Shown here: piece after piece, positions 32,951-42,441 of the stretch
Layout: the number at the start of each line of letters is the position of its first letter
Position numbering within the stretch: the first letter of the stretch is position 1
Assembly (NCBI GenBank): GCA_963205185.1
Contig: CAUJHZ010000067.1
Location: 60,186-124,185 of the forward strand
DNA from: Planctomycetota bacterium
GTDB lineage: Bacteria; Planctomycetota; Phycisphaerae; Phycisphaerales; UBA5793
Direction: 5' to 3'
Length of the DNA stretch: 64,000 nucleotides
The notes under the pieces: generated by a model
What the model saw: only the letters and a program-made list of their open reading frames with translations
Databases searched by the model: none
What the model was told of the DNA's origin: nothing
Translations under genes and position numbers: made by a program

Positions 32951-34617
32951 CGTCTGCGCTTCCTCTCCGCACACCGGGCATTCAGTGCGCGAGCGACTTG
33001 CCTTGCCTTCGCCACTGGTCTTATGGGTTGTGCTCGCTTCCGGCGCACCGCGCCGTTGTCCCGATACCCACTCGCGGCCTGGGTAGTGGCTTCCTTACTG
33101 ATACGGCGCAACAGGACGCTCGCGGGCTCATCGGTGGGATCCTGCGGAACCAGTTTGCCCTCGAATGCAGCCTTGAGAATCGCCTGCCGCAGACGTGAGG
33201 CCCGGGCGAGTCCCCGCTCGACCTCCGCTTCGAGCGCGTCGATCTGCGAGAGTTTCTCGTTCACGGCCTCGACAATCGTTGATTGCTCGTCCAGAGGCGG
33301 CATAGGTATCGGTGTGTTTTTGACGTCCGTTCCCGACACACCGACTTGCCCCGCGGTTGTTCGAAGTCGACTCTCGATCGTGGCGCGCGAATGACCAGAA
33401 TTCGCGGCAATCTCTACGAACTCACCATTCACCAAGCCATCGACGACGCGGCACTTGATCAGCTTGTCCGGATGCACGAGCGGGAAGTCGCACTCCACCA
33501 CGCGCCCGCAGACCCCACACAGTCGGGTGCTTCCGTTGTAGCGAGTGAAGAACAAGTCACCACCCTCCACCCAAGCGTCGGCGCGCTGGGCCTCTGTCTC
33601 TGTCAGGTGACGTACATCCTCAAGATCAACGCGCAAAGGGCGCACTGCGCTGATGCGTAGAATAGGGATTCCCTGATCAGCACGGGGGACAATCGCGGTT
33701 CCGTTCCGAACCGTTGAGAACAATTGGTCCATTGACGCCCAGCACCACCCCTCCGGTAGCGGCGGGAGGGGCGAGCCATCAGCGGACGGCTTCGGCGGCG
33801 CCGGCTCGGGATACCGATCTCGCCAGTTCTTCGGCGGCTCCTTGCCCTTGGCCTCATACTTCGCCAACGTGCGCTTTTCCCACTGCCGCCGGCGCTCGAC
33901 GAGGATGCGTTCGAGCAGTTTCGACCCCGGCTCTTCGGGCGGACCGTGCTGCTTCCGCCACGCTTCGGTGAGTCGGCCCGTGACTGCGGAGTGCAACACC
34001 GCCGCCCGGTAGCGGGACAGGTTCCGCCTCACCCGCTTCAGCGCTGCGACACCCGCTGCCAGATCGGTGAACAACTCGTCGATCCGGTCGGCGATGCGCT
34101 GCTGCTCCGCCGATGGCGGCAGCGGAAGGTGGAGCCGCTCGAGAAACTCCTGTGGAACACGGAGTTGACCTGCCGAACCCTGCATCCCGAGCCGAGCTGC
34201 GCGGCGAATCCGCTCCTGGGCCAGGAAGGAGCCGATCCACGCTGGTAGAACGCCCGTTCTCGCTCTCAGCACATGGAACTCGGTCGAACCAAAGAACACC
34301 TCGCCGGGTTTGCCGCGAATGACGCCTCCCTTGCCGTTCTCCATGCACGGAGTGATCTTCGCCATGATCACGTCGTCCATCTGGAACGGCGTGTAGCCCT
34401 TTTTCACCTGGCCAAAGTCTCGGACCTGTGGGCGCTGCACGCCCCCGAAACCTTCATCGACGGCGGCCATCGGCACAAACGACACCTGCCGGGCATCGTC
34501 AGTGATCCGCACATCGAGCGCTGGGTTGATTCGAGCAATCTCAGCGAGGGCAGCCCACGTCCAACCCTTGGGCAGCGAGTCCGGCGCGGTTTGGTCGGCG
34601 AAGCCAGTGGGATTCAT
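32947..34617 (-). CDS. hsdS: Type I restriction-modification system, specificity subunit
   Basis: The 556-residue protein has two target-recognition domains, each opened by the usual phrase: LPKGWTWAALAEIARINP near the start and LPEGWCWASMDQL near residue 275. Each domain ends in a conserved helix (ADRIDELFTDLAAGVAALKR and VNEKLSQIDALEAEVERG). The protein therefore reads a bipartite site. ATG 34617 overlaps the stop of the hsdR-tail remnant and lies 15 residues before the first domain. C-terminal residues ~525-556 are basic. It looks complete. Confidence 0.92.
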   Translation of the reverse strand: MNPTGFADQTAPDSLPKGWTWAALAEIARINPALDVRITDDARQVSFVPMAAVDEGFGGVQRPQVRDFGQVKKGYTPFQMDDVIMAKITPCMENGKGGVIRGKPGEVFFGSTEFHVLRARTGVLPAWIGSFLAQERIRRAARLGMQGSAGQLRVPQEFLERLHLPLPPSAEQQRIADRIDELFTDLAAGVAALKRVRRNLSRYRAAVLHSAVTGRLTEAWRKQHGPPEEPGSKLLERILVERRRQWEKRTLAKYEAKGKEPPKNWRDRYPEPAPPKPSADGSPLPPLPEGWCWASMDQLFSTVRNGTAIVPRADQGIPILRISAVRPLRVDLEDVRHLTETEAQRADAWVEGGDLFFTRYNGSTRLCGVCGRVVECDFPLVHPDKLIKCRVVDGLVNGEFVEIAANSGHSRATIESRLRTTAGQVGVSGTDVKNTPIPMPPLDEQSTIVEAVNEKLSQIDALEAEVERGLARASRLRQAILKAAFEGKLVPQDPTDEPASVLLRRISKEATTQAASGYRDNGAVRRKRAQPIRPVAKARQVARALNARCAERKRRR

Positions 34618-34757
34618 GCCGTCAGCGCCCTTTCCATGTCGGCCATGATGCCCGGCACGCGGTCGCCGAAGAATCTGTACGCCTTGCCGATACTGCTCCG
34701 TCGCTGGCAGGTGGGCCGACAGACTCGTGGTCGGGGTTGTGGCGTGGCGTTGGTCAT
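34614..34757 (-). pseudogene. Duplicated remnant of hsdR C-terminus
   Basis: This 47-codon frame ends SIGKAYRFFGDRVPGIMADM plus ERALTA, clearly matching the last residues of HsdR (LGRAYELFGDRLPVMIADM plus NRSLTA). Its stop overlaps the hsdS start by ATGA, just as hsdR's stop overlaps the DUF3800 gene. The upstream part does not resemble HsdR. It is best read as the original hsdR end, separated from its gene when a module carrying DUF3800 and a new hsdR tail was inserted or exchanged. Confidence 0.7.
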
Positions 34758-34825
34758 GCCGATATACTCCAGAGAGCCAGCGGACGAAACTCGGCTCCAT
34801 GCCGTGTGGCCCGCGCAAGCGGACC

Positions 34826-35647
34826 CTATATCCCTGGCTCCTTTTTAATCGATTCCGCCGTAAGGGGCTCCTCGCGGGCATAGTACCGTCCCGCCTGCGA
34901 TTTCCGGCGGTCGTCCGCATCCACGATCAGACTGATGCGCGGCCAGAGCATGCTGAGAAACCTGTCTTCACCCTTCGTATAGACGCGCTGGAGCGCCCAC
35001 AGGAAGTAGTCCACTGCCTGCAAAGCGCCGGATGCCGCCGAAGGGACGCAGGAGACCTCGATCGGCGCGTCTGCATCGATTCCCCAGGATCTGCGGAAGT
35101 TCGCACGCGCTCGTTCCAGCGCTGCCTTAAGCGCAGCGGAGCGGTCGGCCCGGCCTCGGCTGGCGAAGCAGATTCGGTAGCCGTCGGCTTGGTGAAGCCT
35201 GTTCCTGAAAAGACGCTTGACCATTTCGTCGTAGAGACGGTTAGGGGTGTAGCGGTAGGTCTCGCTCTGCTGGTTCAGGTTGCGAACCTGCGCCACGAAG
35301 GACATCTTGTCGCGGATGACGGCCTGGAAGCGAACATCCTCGCCAGCGAGGTGGCGGAAAACGAGCATGCGGACTTCCGGCAGGTCATCCTTGGCGTGGA
35401 ATGCCAAGGCGGTCTTGCGGCGCTCTGGCCTCAGCGACTCGACGCCGCGAAAGTACGGATCAGCCAGTATCGATCGACGAAGTTCCACCAGACGATCGGA
35501 CAGGCCCTTGGGATCCGGGACATCGAGTACTCCGAGAGCGAAGTGAGAAGAGCAGCCTTCGGCGCCGACGATGACCCGGCCCTTGCGGTCGAAGAGCGTG
35601 CCGTCGCCGTGCTCGTCAACAAAGTAGTGGCGGGTATTGCTGCTCAT
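34826..35647 (-). CDS. DUF3800 protein inserted in type I restriction operon
   Basis: The 273-residue protein starts with HYFVDEHGDGTLF, a variant of the family signature near the start of DUF3800 proteins (usually a DESG), whose acidic residues suggest an RNase H-like nuclease fold. Further conserved-looking parts are YDEMVKRLFRNRL and LQAVDYFLWALQR, the latter typical of the family end. Start and hsdR stop overlap by ATGA. DUF3800 genes are frequent in defence islands, but their function is not established. A small acidic variant residue (H in DEHG) may matter. Confidence 0.75.
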   Translation of the reverse strand: MSSNTRHYFVDEHGDGTLFDRKGRVIVGAEGCSSHFALGVLDVPDPKGLSDRLVELRRSILADPYFRGVESLRPERRKTALAFHAKDDLPEVRMLVFRHLAGEDVRFQAVIRDKMSFVAQVRNLNQQSETYRYTPNRLYDEMVKRLFRNRLHQADGYRICFASRGRADRSAALKAALERARANFRRSWGIDADAPIEVSCVPSAASGALQAVDYFLWALQRVYTKGEDRFLSMLWPRISLIVDADDRRKSQAGRYYAREEPLTAESIKKEPGI

Positions 35648-38490
35648 GCGGTCAGCGACCTGTTCATGTCGGCGATCATGACGGGCAGGCGGTCGCCGAA
35701 GAGTTCGTAGGCCCTGCCGAGGTTGCCGCGCTGGCCAAACCAGCCGTCGTGGAAGTCCTCCATCTCGATAGTGAGGCTGGTGGCGATGTGCTCGGCGATC
35801 TTGTCGAGCCATCTTTGCTGCTCGTCGGTGAAAGTGACGCCTGCGGCCGCCTGCTGGGCGTGCCACGCTTCATATCGCTGCCGCACCACATCCGTAAACG
35901 GGGTCAGCGGCTCGCTCGGGCGCAGCGTGTGACGGATAAGCGAAACGAGGTCGGTGATGATCTGCCCACCCCTGCCCTGGACCTGCGCCGCTTCGAGAGC
36001 CTCGTAGCAGCGCCAGAGTTCCTCCGGCGTGGCGGAGACCGGCGGGCGGGCGATCTGCTCAGCGAGGGCCTTGAGATCGCGGAACCTGAGCCGATCGGGC
36101 GTGGCCTGGCCGTAAAACACCTGGAGGGCGGTCAGTTCGTCCTTGTGGTCCTCGATGAACCTTCGGAAGTTGTGGATCTTGGCCTTCGCCTTGTCGAGCG
36201 CGGCCTGCGAGTAGCCGGCCGAAAGTACCTCATCCTGACTCACGCGATCGATCGTCTGCTCGTTGTCGTGCTGAATCTGAAGGAGCAGGTCACGGAGTTT
36301 CGGGTCGTAGAAGGGCTTGACCGCCTCTTTGATGAGCGCCTGTTCGGCGGTTTCGAGGTGCTGATCGGTGAGCATCGAGAGGGCCAGGCCCGGATTCATC
36401 TCCCTGGCCTTTGTCTCGACGCTGCCTTCATCGATGCCAGCCACAAGTCCGCCGACGAGTTCGTCCACACCCTTGCCGCCCGCGTGGGCGCGAATGTCGT
36501 CGTGCTGCTTCTCGGTCATCTCCGCGGAGAGGCGGTTGAGCTTGCCTGCCAGTGCCGAGACCGCATCGGGATCGGTTCCGCCGGCTTTGATGTAGTCGAG
36601 AACCTGCTTGAGTGTCTTGCTCGGCTGGCGGTCGATGGGTCCCTTCTCACTCCTCGTCAGTTCACACACGCCTACCGCATCGACGATGACGAATCGCGTC
36701 TTGCTTCGGGCGTCGGGCGTGACGCCTTTGATCGCATCTGGAGGCATGACACGCACGCCCCGTCCCTTCATCTGCTCAAAGTAGTTGGCGCTTCGGATAC
36801 AGCGCATGAAGAAGACAATCTCGACGGGCTTGACATCCGTGCCGGTGGCGATCATGTCAACCGTGACCGCGATGCGCGGATTGAATGAGTTCCGGAAGGC
36901 GACCAGAACATCCTCGCCGGTCTTGCCTTTGATCTTCTCGTAGTAGGCCTCTTCGCGCTCGCCGCCGGGCGCGGCCGGATCGGGAACCTTCCGCGTCAGC
37001 CGCATGACCCCGGTGCGGTATGTGATCTTCTGGCAGAAGTCGTTGCCTTCGCCGAACTCATCACGCACGATTCGGACAATGTCGTCGGCATGCGAATCAT
37101 CCTTGGCGAAGATGATGGTTTTGGGCACCACCGTCCGACCGGGGAAGATCTCGGTAAAGAGCTGATCGCGGAAGGTCTGGATCACCGTACGGATCTGGTC
37201 TTCAGCAACGACAGCGCGATCCAGTTCATTCGAGCCGTACGCCAGGTCCTGTTCGAGTTCCTCCTGACGCTCACGGCGCGTCCGGCGGCTGCGCCTGCCG
37301 ACGTAGTAGCCGGCATCGACTGTCGAACCTTGGCCAGTGATGCGAGTCTTGATCTCATACACGTCGTAGGGCACATTCACGCGATCGGCGACGGCCTGTT
37401 CATGCGTGTACTCCATGACGAGGTTCTGGTCGAAGAAGCCGATCGTCTGCTTGCTCGGCGTGGCGGTTAGGCCGATCAGGAATGCGTCGAAGTATTTCAG
37501 CACATCGCCCCATACGCTGTAGATGGAGCGGTGGCACTCGTCGACTATGATCACGTCGAAGAACTCAGGCGGAAGGGCGCCGTTGTACGCGACCGGAAGT
37601 GGTGGCTTCTTGAACGCACCCGGGCCTTCGAAGGCTGAACGCTCCTCATCCTCCTCGGCGAGTTCAGTCTGGCCGGTCAGCACGGAATAGATGCGCTGAA
37701 TCGTCGTGATTACGACGCGATTGACAGGATCAAAGCGGTTCTTTCGAGGGAAGTTGATGTTGTAGAGTTTGTCGAAAGCGTGCCGCTCTTCGGGCGGCTG
37801 GAACTGTTGAAACTCCTTGAGCGTTTGCGTGCCGAGATTGGTCCGATCGACGAGGAAGCAGACGCGGCGGGCGTGACCGAATTTGATGAGGCGATAGGCA
37901 GCGTTGGCGGCCGTGAAGGTCTTGCCCGATCCCGTGGCCATCTGGATGAGGGCTTTCGGCTTGCCGCGAGAGAGTGACTGCTCAAGCCTCTGGATCGCGA
38001 CGTGCTGCTTGGGCCACAGGCCCGCTTCCGGCACGGCGGGCATCTCTCGCAGCCAGGCTCGAAGAGGCTTGTCCTGCTGCACCATCTCGCGCAGTGTTTC
38101 CGGCCGATGAAACGAGAAGATGTCGCGGCTCCGGGCATGCGGTTCCATCCAGTTCGTGAACTGGGTGACCTCACCGGTGGATTCGTACTGGAACGGGAGC
38201 GGGCGGCGCCACGCCGGCAGTGACGCAGGAAGACCCTCGCTGTAACTGGCCGACTGGCCCTCGACGCCCTTCAGTGTGTGTCCGACCGGCTTGGCTTCGA
38301 CGACGCCGATGGCCCTCCCATCGACGTAGAGGAGGTAGTCTGCGGGTCCGTGGGCGCCGGGGAACTCGGTGACGGCGAGCCCGACGCCGGCGCCGAGGTT
38401 CATGTCGCGAAACGACTGCAGAATCCAGCCGGCTGCCGCCAGCTGGGCGTCGATCAGGGCACGGGCTTTGGACTCAGGCGTCTCGGACAC
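35644..38490 (-). CDS. hsdR: Type I restriction-modification system, restriction subunit
   Basis: The 948-residue subunit opens with a PD-(D/E)xK nuclease (Asp51, Glu65, Lys67 of VVEAK), followed by a superfamily 2 motor with Walker A MATGSGKT (about 184-191), a DECH box (about 315) and helicase motifs in the second RecA domain, and ends in an EcoEI-R-like C-terminal domain. It translocates and cuts unmodified DNA. It heads the operon hsdR-DUF3800-hsdS-hsdM, all overlapping. The 307-base gap upstream (38491-38797) separates it from the Shango-like operon and shows no further gene. Confidence 0.93.
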   Translation of the reverse strand: MSETPESKARALIDAQLAAAGWILQSFRDMNLGAGVGLAVTEFPGAHGPADYLLYVDGRAIGVVEAKPVGHTLKGVEGQSASYSEGLPASLPAWRRPLPFQYESTGEVTQFTNWMEPHARSRDIFSFHRPETLREMVQQDKPLRAWLREMPAVPEAGLWPKQHVAIQRLEQSLSRGKPKALIQMATGSGKTFTAANAAYRLIKFGHARRVCFLVDRTNLGTQTLKEFQQFQPPEERHAFDKLYNINFPRKNRFDPVNRVVITTIQRIYSVLTGQTELAEEDEERSAFEGPGAFKKPPLPVAYNGALPPEFFDVIIVDECHRSIYSVWGDVLKYFDAFLIGLTATPSKQTIGFFDQNLVMEYTHEQAVADRVNVPYDVYEIKTRITGQGSTVDAGYYVGRRSRRTRRERQEELEQDLAYGSNELDRAVVAEDQIRTVIQTFRDQLFTEIFPGRTVVPKTIIFAKDDSHADDIVRIVRDEFGEGNDFCQKITYRTGVMRLTRKVPDPAAPGGEREEAYYEKIKGKTGEDVLVAFRNSFNPRIAVTVDMIATGTDVKPVEIVFFMRCIRSANYFEQMKGRGVRVMPPDAIKGVTPDARSKTRFVIVDAVGVCELTRSEKGPIDRQPSKTLKQVLDYIKAGGTDPDAVSALAGKLNRLSAEMTEKQHDDIRAHAGGKGVDELVGGLVAGIDEGSVETKAREMNPGLALSMLTDQHLETAEQALIKEAVKPFYDPKLRDLLLQIQHDNEQTIDRVSQDEVLSAGYSQAALDKAKAKIHNFRRFIEDHKDELTALQVFYGQATPDRLRFRDLKALAEQIARPPVSATPEELWRCYEALEAAQVQGRGGQIITDLVSLIRHTLRPSEPLTPFTDVVRQRYEAWHAQQAAAGVTFTDEQQRWLDKIAEHIATSLTIEMEDFHDGWFGQRGNLGRAYELFGDRLPVMIADMNRSLTA

Positions 38491-38797
38491 GCGGTTCTCC
38501 GACGGCGGTTCGCATCCATTCTACCCGGTTCGGGTTGCGTTCCCCTTGGACGACTCGTCAAACCCTGCATCACGCGCTGCTTGAGCCGGCATCACGTCTT
38601 GAGCAACTTGCCGATTTGGAGGTACCCACGCCGGCCGGGTCGACCGATCACGGTTCTCGCCGCCGCTAGCTCTTCGGGCTGCCCCTTCATCGCCATCTTC
38701 GAGATGCCTTCCGCAGAATCAGTCCAACCACGCACGCCCCAAGCGCAAGGACCTCTTCAGGCGGAAGGGACGTGGCCTACTCAAGGGACTCGTTCCG

Positions 38798-41080
38798 TTA
38801 CAACTCGGCAGGCATCGCCGCGGTTTCGCGCAGGATTTGTAGCGCGCTCGCGCAATCGAGCCGGTCCAGAGCGATCGACTCGTCCAAAATGGCCTCATCG
38901 AAAAGATGATCGAACTTGCGGAACTGCTTGGGCACCACGTGATGCGCCAACCGCAGCGGATTCAGCTCGATCTCAACCGACGCGCGCAGCCTCGTACGCA
39001 GCGATTCATCCGGCAGTCGGCATTCGATGGCGATCTGGCGATCCATGGCTTCGATCCCCATGCTAGCCAGAAGGGCCAGAAGCGTTCGCTGCGTTGTCGT
39101 TCCCGCCCATGTCAGCCAGAGCGACCGGTGCTTCCCCAGCGGCAGGACATGGCGCCTGGCAAGATCACGATCGGACGCCACCGCTCTGGCTGCATGAAGC
39201 GACTCCAGCGCGATCGAGTCGAGGTAGACGAGATCAGTTGGATTCATGAGCAAGAGGCGCATCTGCTCACGGATCTTGGCGTGGATCTCACCGCCGCTTC
39301 CCATGAAGCGAGGACGCTTGCGCCTACGCGCCGGCTTGACGTATAGGACGAGCCTGCCGGTGTCGATGTCCACGACCTGCCACCGGCGCGCGGCAAAGAC
39401 GATGTGTTCGCCGACCTTGGGAAGGGTGTCAAGTGGCAACGTACCTAACACGCGGCTCCCGTCAACGATCGAGAACTCGGCACTGGTTGCGAAAGCAGCG
39501 TAGAAGTCGTAGCGAGTGCGGATCTGCTCGCCCACCAACCCGAGGATGAGATTGCCATCCGGACCCTGCTCAAGAACGTCTTGGCCGGCAAGTTGACGCA
39601 GCAGCCGCGCGAACATCGGTGTCGTGAATCCCGTGAACGGACCATTGCGACAAAGACGTTCGAAGAGTGGGCCCGCCTCGATCGCCCCAACTTCGGCAAT
39701 CGTGCTGATGATCTGATGCGTGAGTGTGCTAAGGTCCAGTCGCGCTGGCCGCGGCGGTTCGATCCACTTCTGGAGCATCAGTTCACAAGCTGCGGTGGCC
39801 TGGAGCAGATCCAGCGGCAATTGGGAGACGGGATCCCGCTCTTGCGACGGGGAGTCGCTCATGACGTACACCCGCAGTCGCCGCGGCTCATTGTCCTTGC
39901 GGCCGCTGCGCCCCATGCGCTGCTTGAGCGACGCGACCGACCACGGCGCGCCGATCTGACCAATGAGGCGCACCGAGCCAATATCGATGCCCATTTCCAG
40001 CGTACTCGAACAGATGGTCGTCATGGGATGACCACTCTTCATGGTCGCTTCGGTATCCTCTCGCAGTTCCTTCGAGAGCGAGCCGTGGTGGACGAGAAAC
40101 GTCTCGGGCAATCCCGACCTACGGCACTTCTCATTGGCGAGATCGGCGTAGATCTCGATGTCGCCTTTCGCATTGGCGAAGATCAGGTTGCTGTGCATCC
40201 GGCAGTGTTCGACGAGATCGTCCGCGATGGTCGACATCGCTGCGAGTTGCGCGGCGTCCTGGGCGGTCTCCGGATCGGTGTCACCGTCCGCTTCTGACCC
40301 TTCAGAGTCGCCAGTGTCCGATTCCGCCGACTCGGTCTCTGCCTGCTTGATGTAGCCATGGAGTCGAAACTGGATTTCCTTTCCCGCGCTGTCGTCCGAG
40401 ATCACCTTTACCGCGTCCGCGTCGCCAGGCGCCAGGTAGTGTCTGGCGATCGACACGTCCCCAACGGTTGCCGACAGCCCGATGACCCGGAATGGAGGCT
40501 CCTGCAGTGCCCGGTATCGACGTACGCGCAAGATCAGGCTGGCGAGGTGCAGTCCACGTTCGTTCTCCAGGAATGCGTGCACTTCATCGATGACCAGAGC
40601 TCGAAGTCCACCAAACAGGCGATGCAGCGCCGACGTCCGATTGATCAGGATCGATTCAAGCGACTCTGGCGTAATGAGGAGCACGCCGCCAGGTTCGCGC
40701 ACCAAAGCCTTCTTCTGGGAGGCCGGCACGTCGCCGTGCCAGCGATAGACAGGCATCTCCAGGTACGTGCACAGTTCTTCCAAGCGACTGAACTGGTCGT
40801 TGATGAGGGCTTTGAGTGGTCCCACGTACAGCGCACGGATGGAGCCGGTTGGCTCGACGCTGATCGATGAGAGCACCGGAAGAAATGCCGCTTCGGTCTT
40901 GCCTCCAGCAGTGTCTGCTGTAATCAACAGATTGGAATCGGTTTGCAGGTAGGCACGGATGGCGTCTACTTGAATTGGCCGCAAGGATGTCCACTTCATA
41001 CGATAGAGCTGGCGCTGCACTTCTGTGGCGAGCAGAGCAAACGCCGAATGACTACCGGACTCTGGCGAGGCGTGCGACAT
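38798..41080 (-). CDS. sngC: Shango-type defence system helicase (Lhr/BrxHI-like)
   Basis: The 760-residue superfamily 2 helicase has LRPIQVDAIRAY as Q-motif region, Walker A TADTAGGKT (54-62), DEVH box in LVIDEVHAF (about 169) and motif VI-like QRMGRSGR. It has the long C-terminal part of Lhr-like enzymes, with a beta-rich region near 540-590. It resembles the BrxHI helicases of BREX and is the third gene of an operon whose other members are a TerB-domain protein and a BREX-type ATPase. That trio defines the Shango anti-phage system. An acidic insertion (about 253-272, SDTGDSEGSEADGDTD) lies between the two RecA domains. Confidence 0.85.
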   Translation of the reverse strand: MSHASPESGSHSAFALLATEVQRQLYRMKWTSLRPIQVDAIRAYLQTDSNLLITADTAGGKTEAAFLPVLSSISVEPTGSIRALYVGPLKALINDQFSRLEELCTYLEMPVYRWHGDVPASQKKALVREPGGVLLITPESLESILINRTSALHRLFGGLRALVIDEVHAFLENERGLHLASLILRVRRYRALQEPPFRVIGLSATVGDVSIARHYLAPGDADAVKVISDDSAGKEIQFRLHGYIKQAETESAESDTGDSEGSEADGDTDPETAQDAAQLAAMSTIADDLVEHCRMHSNLIFANAKGDIEIYADLANEKCRRSGLPETFLVHHGSLSKELREDTEATMKSGHPMTTICSSTLEMGIDIGSVRLIGQIGAPWSVASLKQRMGRSGRKDNEPRRLRVYVMSDSPSQERDPVSQLPLDLLQATAACELMLQKWIEPPRPARLDLSTLTHQIISTIAEVGAIEAGPLFERLCRNGPFTGFTTPMFARLLRQLAGQDVLEQGPDGNLILGLVGEQIRTRYDFYAAFATSAEFSIVDGSRVLGTLPLDTLPKVGEHIVFAARRWQVVDIDTGRLVLYVKPARRRKRPRFMGSGGEIHAKIREQMRLLLMNPTDLVYLDSIALESLHAARAVASDRDLARRHVLPLGKHRSLWLTWAGTTTQRTLLALLASMGIEAMDRQIAIECRLPDESLRTRLRASVEIELNPLRLAHHVVPKQFRKFDHLFDEAILDESIALDRLDCASALQILRETAAMPAEL

Positions 41081-41092
41081 GCGCGCTGGCCG

Positions 41093-42439
41093 CTATAACT
41101 TGAATGACGCGAGATCGTCATCTTTGGAAGGTTTCTCTGTGGCTGGATCGCCATCATCGCCTTCCGTGGCTGGCTCCTCCTGCGAAACTGCTGTCGTCGT
41201 GATTCCTTCCACCAGGGACTTCCATTCAGTTCCGGGATTCTGCTCCAACACGTTGAGAAGCCCGATGAAGTCCTTGATGGTCTCACGCGGCGTCTGGAAG
41301 TACGCAGCCCCCATCCGGCGGTGACAACTCTCCAGATAGGCAACGATGCCCTCCTCGGGAAGGTACTTCTCTTCCTCGGCACCTCGGGAAAACACGCGCC
41401 GAATGTTGTGCAGCAGCACGAAGCAGTCTTCCGGCGTCAAGTTGGCCAGGCTGATGACCGGTCCCGAGAGGTCCACCAAGCCGTCACCCGCATAGCGATT
41501 GATCGCCAATCGTGTAGCCAGGGCCTCGTAGCTGTACAAGCCCCGGCGCTGATCAAGGAGGCAATGGTCCGTGGCGGCAAAAAGGAAACCAAGCCCCTCC
41601 ACCGAGCCTTGGAGACAGTCGTTGAGAATTCGAAGGATCGCTTCGTAGTTGCGATCTCGCGCTTGGCGATTGTTGAGCCGATGCGAAAGCACCACGAGTT
41701 CGTCAAGGCACACGAGGAGCCCCGAGTAACCAGCCCCGCGGACGAATGCCGCCATGAGCTTGAGGTAGTCGTAGATGGACTGATCGTCGATGATCGATCG
41801 GACGCCCAGGTCTGATCGCGCTTCGGTCTTGGTCGAGTACTCGCCCCGGAGCCATCTTACCGCCGCGTGCTGCAGTTCCGGTTGATGCTCCGCATACCCA
41901 CGGTAATAGGCGCTCAAGACGGCGGCGAAGTCATACCCGCTGACGAGATCCTGAAGCGGCTTGAGCGTGCGGACAATCTGACTCTCGACATCGGCATCCG
42001 TCCCGCCGGAAGACTTCACATCATGGGCCAGATCCGCAACCCAGCGCTCGACGATGTTCTCCAGCGCACCGCCCTCCGGCTTCGACCGGGTTGCGATGTT
42101 TCGCGAAAGTTCAGTGTAAAGCGCGCGGGCGACGCCCGTGGATCCTGTCAGGCGCCGATCCACAGTGATGTCCGCCCGGGCCACGACGAACTTGCGCTCC
42201 AGCGCCACTGTTTGTATCAGGTTAAGAAAAAAGCTCTTTCCGGACCCAAACCTGCCAACGACGAACCGGATCGATGCACCGCCCTGCTCGACTCGATTCA
42301 GATCGTTGAGGAGGGCGGCAACCTCGGGTTTACGCCCCACCTGGATGTGCGGCAAGCCAATCGCAGGTACAACCCCGGCCCCCAACGCGCTCAAGATCGC
42401 CGAACGCTCCTTCTCTCGGATCGGAACAGACATGTGCAC
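41093..42439 (-). CDS. sngB: Shango-type defence system ATPase (DUF2791/BrxD-like)
   Basis: The 448-residue P-loop ATPase has Walker A GRFGSGKSFF (62-71), Walker B LLVCLDELVVL (about 245) and an arginine-finger-like region later. It starts with PIREKERSAILSALGAGVVP and GLPHIQVGR, the pattern of BREX-associated ATP-binding proteins (DUF2791). It lies two bases after the TerB gene and 12 before the helicase gene. In Shango the ATPase and helicase are both required and are thought to act on phage DNA, though the mechanism is not resolved. The C-terminus is acidic. Confidence 0.88.
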   Translation of the reverse strand: MHMSVPIREKERSAILSALGAGVVPAIGLPHIQVGRKPEVAALLNDLNRVEQGGASIRFVVGRFGSGKSFFLNLIQTVALERKFVVARADITVDRRLTGSTGVARALYTELSRNIATRSKPEGGALENIVERWVADLAHDVKSSGGTDADVESQIVRTLKPLQDLVSGYDFAAVLSAYYRGYAEHQPELQHAAVRWLRGEYSTKTEARSDLGVRSIIDDQSIYDYLKLMAAFVRGAGYSGLLVCLDELVVLSHRLNNRQARDRNYEAILRILNDCLQGSVEGLGFLFAATDHCLLDQRRGLYSYEALATRLAINRYAGDGLVDLSGPVISLANLTPEDCFVLLHNIRRVFSRGAEEEKYLPEEGIVAYLESCHRRMGAAYFQTPRETIKDFIGLLNVLEQNPGTEWKSLVEGITTTAVSQEEPATEGDDGDPATEKPSKDDDLASFKL

Positions 42440-42441
42440 TC

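Noticed and set aside
35749..36888. 379-codon plus-strand frame opposite hsdR
   Set aside because: Long antisense frames are expected in GC-rich DNA; the minus-strand hsdR with clear motifs explains the region.
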